A model generated the notes under the pieces. The model was not told the DNA's origin, searched no databases, and saw only the letters and a list, made by a program, of their open reading frames with translations. From positions 1 to 20,247 of the IMG/VR virus record IMGVR_UViG_3300034418_003640: a DNA stretch of 20,247 bases. One strand, given 5' to 3'. This stretch comes from a virus. Shown piece by piece: positions 16,051 through 20,247 of this stretch. Positions within the stretch are counted from its first letter, which is position 1. Each line of letters starts with the position of its first letter. The position numbers and the translations under genes are program-made.

Positions 16051-16270
16051 GAGGGATCATTTTCAGTGTGTTTACTGCGGGTCTGAACAAAATCTTACTA
16101 TAGATCACTGCCGCCCAAAATCTAAAGGTGGTCAGACTCTTTCTTCAAATTGTGTTACAGCCTGTCGTAGCTGTAATCAGGCTAAAGGAAGTCAAAATTG
16201 GTTATCATGGATGAGGCGAACCTTCGGGATTACTCCTAGAGAAGGACTTATTTTACAACATATACAGTAG
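15965..16270 (+). CDS. HNH endonuclease
   Basis: A 101-residue HNH nuclease of the short phage type: C35/C38 (FQCVYCG), LTIDHCRPKSKGG with D47 and H48, SNCVTACRSCNQAKG with N62, C67, C70 and N71. This is a complete set of active-site and zinc residues. It overlaps the endonuclease VII-like gene by 86 bases in another frame, an unusually long overlap for this compact genome. AAGG at 15954-15957 gives a weak ribosome binding site 7 bases upstream of the ATG. Location between terS and terL fits HNH proteins that assist terminases in some phages, or a free-standing homing nuclease. The sequence does not decide between these. Confidence 0.88.
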   Translation: MENPQAMMQNLQALRSSEAKKMWRNWIHERDHFQCVYCGSEQNLTIDHCRPKSKGGQTLSSNCVTACRSCNQAKGSQNWLSWMRRTFGITPREGLILQHIQ

Positions 16271-16272
16271 TT

Positions 16273-17310
16273 ATGGCTCAATGGTGGGACGATTACGAAA
16301 AAACTGAATTATCTTGGACCAATTGGAAACAAGAATCTAAAAAGTTAAGAGCTGAAGGTCTTAGCAAAGAAGAAATTTTTCAAAAGATAGGCGTTCCCAC
16401 CAAAGATGGGCAAGTTATTAAGGTGACTAGCGACGGCGCTGGTGGGTACAAAGAACGCACAGGTAAGAGGGCTGAACAAGCGTCTCGTCGTACACAACGT
16501 ATTGGCAGTAGCCGACAACAAGTTAATAAACTTATCAGAGAAGAAGCTACTGCTCAATGGGACGAACTTGTCGGTGATCGTGATGCCACTGTTAAAATTG
16601 GCAAACGTGATTATACTTTTGATCAGTATTTAAATAAAGAAGTACGAGATCACAGTAAACTTACTAAGCAAAAAGCGATAGAAGCTGTTGATCTAGGTAA
16701 ATCACTTGGCCACGGTACACCAACTACTGATGTTGGTCGTTATGCTGAGTCCTACACACAACAGTTTGCTGAAGATCCGGCAAGTAATTTTGCTACTCAA
16801 GATTACATACCGCCAGATCAAACTGAACGCTTACGTCAAGCTGGTCTTGCAGGGTCTCCTCAAGAAGCAGCTAAGATGCATGTTGGTACTACTCGTGTTG
16901 GTGGTAGACTTCCTGATCCTGAAATTGAGAGCGTCCTTAAATTTAGTGGAGGATCTGCTCGATTTAAAGCAGGAGCTGGTACAGCTATACCTTTAATTGG
17001 TTTAGGTGCGACTATTTTAAGTGCTGGCCAAGCGTTTGCTGCTGGTGACGTACGTGAAGGTACTGCTAGAACTCTTGAAGGTGTTGCTGGTGAAATCCCA
17101 ATTGCTGGTGATGTAGTCCAACCTGAAGCTGTTGCTGGTGGTACTTTTGAAGATGTTCAACGTAGAACTGCAGAAGGATTGCGTGCTAAAGAACTTCAAC
17201 AACGTGCTGCTATGGCTAGACAACGAGGCGGTAAAATGTCCTTTGGTTTAGGTGGTGTACGCTTTACTTTACCTGAACTTGGTCTATCAGAACTCATGGG
17301 AATTAACTAA
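16273..17310 (+). CDS. Unrecognised 345-residue protein with hydrophobic segment, between terS and terL
   Basis: I do not recognise a family. The N-terminus (about 1-40) is aromatic and charged (MAQWWDDYEKTELSWTNWKQ) and contains LRAEGLSKEEIFQKIGVP, which resembles a short helix-turn-helix-like segment. Residues about 55-140 are basic and helical. Residues about 232-258 are hydrophobic and glycine/alanine-rich (AGAGTAIPLIGLGATILSAG), long enough to enter a membrane. They are followed by LEGVAGEIPIAGDVVQPEAV with a second weak hydrophobic stretch, and a basic C-terminus ending in SELMGIN. This glycine-rich hydrophobic layout occurs in ejected internal virion proteins and in pre-toxin domains. 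An extra ejection or virion protein is the guess I favour. It starts 2 bases after the HNH stop, and a 68-base noncoding gap follows it. Confidence 0.6.
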   Translation: MAQWWDDYEKTELSWTNWKQESKKLRAEGLSKEEIFQKIGVPTKDGQVIKVTSDGAGGYKERTGKRAEQASRRTQRIGSSRQQVNKLIREEATAQWDELVGDRDATVKIGKRDYTFDQYLNKEVRDHSKLTKQKAIEAVDLGKSLGHGTPTTDVGRYAESYTQQFAEDPASNFATQDYIPPDQTERLRQAGLAGSPQEAAKMHVGTTRVGGRLPDPEIESVLKFSGGSARFKAGAGTAIPLIGLGATILSAGQAFAAGDVREGTARTLEGVAGEIPIAGDVVQPEAVAGGTFEDVQRRTAEGLRAKELQQRAAMARQRGGKMSFGLGGVRFTLPELGLSELMGIN

Positions 17311-17378
17311 TCCCTCACCAGAGGCGTCTACAAGCTCCTACAAGGCGCCTCTTTACCCACTTAGGTATATTCTACCAC
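17311..17378 (+). promoter_or_regulatory. Noncoding gap before terL with hairpin and direct repeats
   Basis: Bases 17320-17352 form a GC-rich hairpin: AGAGGCG (17320-17326) pairs with CGCCTCT (17346-17352) around a 19-base loop. The loop contains an exact direct repeat, CTACAAG, at 17328-17334 and 17338-17344. The three T residues that follow are too few for a convincing intrinsic terminator; an RNase III-type processing site or weak attenuator is as likely. A lone TATATT (17366-17371) resembles a -10 box, but no matching -35 is seen. Confidence 0.45.
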
Positions 17379-19109
17379 ATGAACGTTTTAGACGCCCTTA
17401 AAGACGATTTTAAGATCTTTCTTCAAGCTCTATGGCAGCAGCTAGATCTACCCTCTCCTACACGAGCACAATACGCTATTGCTGACTACCTTCAACACGG
17501 TCCTAAACGACTACAGATCCAAGCATTCCGAGGAGTCGGTAAGAGCTGGATTACTGGTGCTTTCGTTCTATGGACACTCTTCAATAACCCAGAAAAGAAG
17601 ATCATGATCATCTCTGCCTCTAAAGAACGGGCAGACAACATGAGTATCTTCCTACAGAAACTAATTATTGAGACACCGTGGCTATCACATTTGAGACCAA
17701 AGAGTGATGATGCCCGATGGTCTCGTATTAGCTTTGACGTTGCCTGTAGCCCTCACCAAGCACCTTCCGTTAAGTCAGTTGGAATCACAGGTCAGTTGAC
17801 TGGTAGCCGTGCAGACCTGATGATTCTAGACGATATTGAGGTACCTGGTAACTCTATGACAGAGATGATGCGAGAGAAACTCCTTCAACTCTGTACTGAA
17901 GCTGAGTCTATCCTTACACCAAAGAAAGACTCACGTATTATGTACCTGGGTACACCTCAGACAACCTTTACTATTTACCGTAAACTAGCTGAACGTAACT
18001 ATAAACCTTTTGTCTGGCCAGCACGTTACCCTCGTAAACTATCTAACTACGAAGGTCTACTTGCTCCACAAATACAAGAAGACATTGAAGCTGGTGCTGA
18101 ATCATGGGATGTAACAGACCCTGATCGTTTCTCTAACGATGATCTAGTAGAACGTGAAGCATCAATGGGTCGTAGCAACTTCATGCTACAGTTCATGCTA
18201 GACACTAGCCTTAGTGATGCTGAGAAGTTCCCACTTAAGATGGCAGACCTTATCGTTACAGCAGTTAACCCTAAGGAATGTCCTGATGCTGTAGTCTGGT
18301 GTTCAGATCCATCTAATGTTATTAAAGACCTACCAACAGTTGGTCTACCTGGTGATTACTTCTACTCACCAATGGTCATGCAAGGTGACTGGTTACCTTA
18401 CACAGAAACAATCTGCTCAGTAGACCCATCAGGTAGAGGTACAGACGAAACAGCAGCTTGCTTCCTTAGTCAACGTAATGGTTTTATCTACCTTCACGAA
18501 GTACGTGCTTACCAAGACGGTTATAGCGACAACACTCTCTTAGACATCCTTAGAGGTTGTAAAAAATACGGTGTTACTAAACTCCTCATCGAAACTAACT
18601 TTGGTGATGGTATTGTCGGTGAACTTTTTCGTAAACACCTCCAACAAACGAAACAAGCTATAGACATTGAAGAGGTGCGTGCTAATGTCCGAAAAGAAGA
18701 CCGTATTATTGATACCCTTGAGCCTGTTCTTAATCAACATAAGCTTATTGTTAATAGGTCTGTGGTGGAATGGGACTTCAACTCGAATAAGGAAGCCGCA
18801 CCCGAAACTAGACTCCTTTATATGCTGTTCTATCAGATGTCGAGGATGTGTCGTGAGAAAGGTGCCGTAAGACATGATGACAGATTAGACTCACTAGCTC
18901 AAGGTGTTAAATACTTCACAGATGCACTAGCTATTAGTGCCTATGAAGCAATGAAGACACGTAAACAAGAAGACTGGAATGATCTAATGGAAGAATGGCT
19001 TGATGACCCTCAAGCAGCTGCTTCTCATATGGCATTTGGCTTTAATTTAGACCAAAGAAAACAAGCTAGAATGTTAGATGGTAAAAAGTCAGTTCCCACC
19101 TGGGTTTAA
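17379..19109 (+). CDS. Terminase large subunit (T7 gp19-like, DNA maturase B)
   Basis: A 576-residue ATP-driven DNA packaging motor with nuclease. ATPase part: Walker A at 49-56 (AFRGVGKS, K55), Walker B at 147-152 (LMILDD) with the following I-E, and coupling-type YLGTPQTT at about 189-196. Nuclease part, RNase H-like: first acid D349 (CSVDPSGRGTDET), second E405 (LLIETNFGDG), third in the VRHDDRLDSLAQG stretch (D501 or D504). Length is close to T7 gp19 (586 residues). It acts at the portal, cutting concatemeric DNA and pumping it into procapsids with the small subunit encoded at 15094-15345. No Shine-Dalgarno site precedes ATG 17379. Transcription probably ends at the terminator starting 51 bases after its stop. 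Confidence 0.95.
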   Translation: MNVLDALKDDFKIFLQALWQQLDLPSPTRAQYAIADYLQHGPKRLQIQAFRGVGKSWITGAFVLWTLFNNPEKKIMIISASKERADNMSIFLQKLIIETPWLSHLRPKSDDARWSRISFDVACSPHQAPSVKSVGITGQLTGSRADLMILDDIEVPGNSMTEMMREKLLQLCTEAESILTPKKDSRIMYLGTPQTTFTIYRKLAERNYKPFVWPARYPRKLSNYEGLLAPQIQEDIEAGAESWDVTDPDRFSNDDLVEREASMGRSNFMLQFMLDTSLSDAEKFPLKMADLIVTAVNPKECPDAVVWCSDPSNVIKDLPTVGLPGDYFYSPMVMQGDWLPYTETICSVDPSGRGTDETAACFLSQRNGFIYLHEVRAYQDGYSDNTLLDILRGCKKYGVTKLLIETNFGDGIVGELFRKHLQQTKQAIDIEEVRANVRKEDRIIDTLEPVLNQHKLIVNRSVVEWDFNSNKEAAPETRLLYMLFYQMSRMCREKGAVRHDDRLDSLAQGVKYFTDALAISAYEAMKTRKQEDWNDLMEEWLDDPQAAASHMAFGFNLDQRKQARMLDGKKSVPTWV

Positions 19110-19128
19110 GACCGATAACACCCGTATA

Positions 19129-19159
19129 CAGGAGAAGGGAAGGGTGGACCCGACTCCTG
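19129..19159 (+). other. Stem-loop directly before the terminator
   Basis: CAGGAG (19129-19134) is complementary to CTCCTG (19154-19159). Inside, GGG (19142-19144) can pair with CCC (19149-19151) around a short GGA-containing loop. It lies 20 bases after the terL stop and abuts the terminator stem with no gap. It may protect or process the 3' end of late mRNA, or belong to a larger fold. Its function is unknown. Confidence 0.5.
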
Positions 19160-19203
19160 GAGGAAAGGACTCGTCTCTAACGAGACAATCCTTTCCTTTT
19201 TTT
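19160..19203 (+). terminator. Rho-independent terminator after terL
   Basis: GGAAAGGA (19162-19169) pairs perfectly with TCCTTTCC (19189-19196). An inner stem (CTCGT with ACGAG, or GTCTC with GAGAC) caps the hairpin, and seven T residues (19197-19203) follow. This is a textbook intrinsic terminator on the + strand, placed to end the late virion and packaging transcript. Pairing could extend one base further through A19161 and T19197. Confidence 0.9.
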
Positions 19204-19205
19204 CT

Positions 19206-19265
19206 TTAATGAACAGTGAGGGAACAAAGGTTCCAAAGACAAACATCTCCCTCTTAGTTCATTAA
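19206..19265. repeat. Long interrupted inverted repeat upstream of thyX
   Basis: TTAATGAAC (19206-19214) is the exact inverse of GTTCATTAA (19257-19265). Inside it, GAGGGA (19218-19223) is the exact inverse of TCCCTC (19248-19253), leaving a 3 by 3 internal loop and a 24-base apical loop. A competing hairpin, GGAAC (19221-19225) with GTTCC (19230-19234), shares bases with the inner stem, so the two folds exclude each other. It could act as an RNA element, a protein-binding dyad, or a genome-end feature. It ends 14 bases before the first thyX ATG. Confidence 0.65.
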
Positions 19266-19279
19266 TCTACTCTACTACT

Positions 19280-19978
19280 ATGAATCTAGTGAGTACTGAT
19301 TCTCTCCATCCTTCTGAATCCCGTCACTACTTATACTACTGTATGCATACCGCCACCCTCGTACACATCACTCCTGATGCTGAAGATCTAATTGCTTACA
19401 TGGCTAGGGTATCTAATCCAGCTAATCAACATAACACTGAGACCAGTGCTAAGCTGATTAAATACCTCATTAACCATAACCATTGGTCACCCTTTGAAAT
19501 GGTGAACATGTGTGTTTCTATTGAGACAACTCGTAGTATAGCAGCACAGATCCTTAGGCATCGTAGTTTTAGCTTTCAAGAGTTTAGTCAACGGTATGCT
19601 AAGGTAGAGAAGCAAGCATCTATTCCTGAGCTACGTAGACAAGATCAGAAGAATAGACAGAACAGTATTGATGATCTAGATGAGGTGTTGAAGAAACACT
19701 TTCAATTCCGTATAGGGTCACTGTATTCTGATTGTTATGGACTGTATAAAGAACTGGTAGCAGCCGGTGTAGCTAAGGAGTGTGCAAGAGAAGTGCTTCC
19801 AATGGCAGCACCAACTAAGTTGTACATGAATGGTACGATTAGGTCGTGGTTGCACTATTGTGACCTGCGAACTAGTAATGGTACGCAAAAAGAACATGCA
19901 CAGATAGCAGCACGTATTCAAGACATCTTGTATCAGTTTCTTCCTAATGTTTGTGAAGCAATGTGGAATTATGATTGA
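19280..19978 (+). CDS. thyX: Flavin-dependent thymidylate synthase
   Basis: ThyX makes dTMP from dUMP using methylene-tetrahydrofolate, FAD and NADPH, supplying thymidine for phage DNA synthesis. The ThyX signature RHRx7S is intact: RHRSFSFQEFSQRY, R93-H94-R95 to S103. Flanking family features are AYMARVSNPANQ, HWSPFEMVNM (about 69-76; many cellular enzymes have FEH where this has FEM), ECAREVLPMAAPTK and LRTSNGTQKEHAQIA. The 232-residue frame starts at ATG 19280, but most family members begin only a few residues before the equivalent of LVHITPDAED. M22 (ATG 19343) is therefore a strong alternative start, and the first 21 residues may be leader. Neither ATG has a Shine-Dalgarno site. The gene follows a terminator, so it needs its own promoter or readthrough. 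It overlaps the next small gene by 8 bases. Confidence 0.93.
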   Translation: MNLVSTDSLHPSESRHYLYYCMHTATLVHITPDAEDLIAYMARVSNPANQHNTETSAKLIKYLINHNHWSPFEMVNMCVSIETTRSIAAQILRHRSFSFQEFSQRYAKVEKQASIPELRRQDQKNRQNSIDDLDEVLKKHFQFRIGSLYSDCYGLYKELVAAGVAKECAREVLPMAAPTKLYMNGTIRSWLHYCDLRTSNGTQKEHAQIAARIQDILYQFLPNVCEAMWNYD

Positions 19979-20138
19979 AGTGTGGCAGTTGTTTTCTCAT
20001 AACCTTTATAGTGCCACTATATTCAGACTTGAATTTGATGACCCTTGCTTTGGCTTGATCTTTCAACGCGCTTTCTGGAATGAACTGAATACTGGTTGGT
20101 TAGAGATGAGTCGTGATGAGTACTTTAAAACTGAATGA
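19971..20138 (+). CDS. Small hypothetical protein after thyX
   Basis: A 55-residue protein, MIEVWQLFSHNLYSATIFRL onward, ending DEYFKTE. I chose ATG 19971, which overlaps the thyX stop by 8 bases, in keeping with the tight gene joints here. A further in-frame ATG at 19947 would make it 63 residues and push it deeper into thyX. It is rich in aromatic residues and Leu/Phe (FDDPCFGLIFQRAFWNEL) but has no obvious membrane segment and no motif I know. Coding status is supported only by position between thyX and the next start, so it is moderately sure. Confidence 0.5.
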   Translation: MIEVWQLFSHNLYSATIFRLEFDDPCFGLIFQRAFWNELNTGWLEMSRDEYFKTE

Positions 20139-20247
20139 GTTTAAAGCTCTTTATAAGGCATGGAAGACTAAGATACCGTGGGTAGATTACCTACTTCTTG
20201 GTCTTCTTGTCTTTATTGAGAATGTTCTCATTAATAATCGTGTTAAA
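20116..20247 (+). CDS. Small membrane protein, 3' end outside the window
   Basis: An open frame from ATG 20116 to the right edge (44 codons seen, no stop): MSTLKLNEFKALYKAWKTKI, then PWVDYLLLGLLVFIENVLIN. A charged, amphipathic N-terminus is followed by a clear membrane span at about residues 22-39. It overlaps the previous small gene by 23 bases. The reading frame, the absence of stops to the edge and the coherent hydrophobic segment make it a plausible gene. Because it is incomplete I cannot say what it is. Confidence 0.5.
   Translation, partial: MSTLKLNEFKALYKAWKTKIPWVDYLLLGLLVFIENVLINNRVK

Noticed and set aside
16442-16996. Two + strand frames of 63 and 96 residues inside the unknown 345-residue gene
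   Set aside because: They overlap a longer coherent frame and translate to Leu/Val-rich shadow sequence without initiation signals.
17353-17378. TATATT as a promoter for terL
   Set aside because: No acceptable -35 element at 16-18 bases, and its T-rich context makes a single hexamer uninformative.
19110-19279. A tRNA, CRISPR or self-cleaving ribozyme in the structured spacer
   Set aside because: No cloverleaf with a T-loop, no regular repeat-spacer pattern and no CTGATGA-type hammerhead core were found.

Overview
The window looks like the late (virion assembly, lysis and packaging) half of a T7-like podovirus genome, read left to right. All credible genes are on the + strand and are packed with 1-86 base overlaps or tiny gaps. 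The order follows the T7 plan: tail tube B (gp12-like, cut by the left edge), three internal core or ejection proteins (gp14-, gp15-, gp16-like), a gp17-type tail fibre, lysis genes, terminase small subunit, terminase large subunit. A cyanophage is the most likely source. My reasons are recalled resemblance of several small proteins (the basic 81-residue protein, the lysis-region membrane protein, the fibre adaptor modules) to cyanophage podovirus proteins, the general lack of Shine-Dalgarno sites, and the thyX gene. The host is inferred, not shown.

Layout. 1-1373 is the C-terminal part of tail tubular protein B. 1377-9536 encodes the DNA-ejection proteins. The middle one carries a lytic transglycosylase domain and an M23-like domain with replaced metal ligands. 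The gp16-like gene is broken into two frames near 8253-8294. 9545-13635 holds two beta-helix receptor-binding proteins: a fibre with a T7-type virion anchor, and a second shorter one without that anchor. 13636-13719 is a noncoding promoter-like stretch with T7-promoter-like and sigma70-like elements. 13720-15101 is a probable lysis cassette: small membrane protein, GH73-type endolysin, a small beta-rich protein, and a membrane-anchored coiled-coil protein.

15094-19109 is the packaging module. The terminase small subunit is followed by a basic small protein, two overlapping His-Me-type endonucleases (endonuclease VII-like and HNH), an unrecognised 345-residue protein with a hydrophobic segment, and the terminase large subunit. 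19110-19279 is a highly structured noncoding region with three consecutive stem-loops, the middle one an evident intrinsic terminator. After it begins a different module: thyX (flavin-dependent thymidylate synthase), a small orphan gene, and a membrane-protein gene cut by the right edge. Going from terL straight to a nucleotide-metabolism gene suggests either a late metabolic block or that the contig runs across the physical genome ends.

The most interesting items are the split gp16-like gene, the M23-like domain lacking the usual HxH pair, the structured terL-thyX spacer with two mutually exclusive folds, the T7-promoter-like tandem at 13671-13705, and the unknown membrane-active-looking protein between terS and terL.
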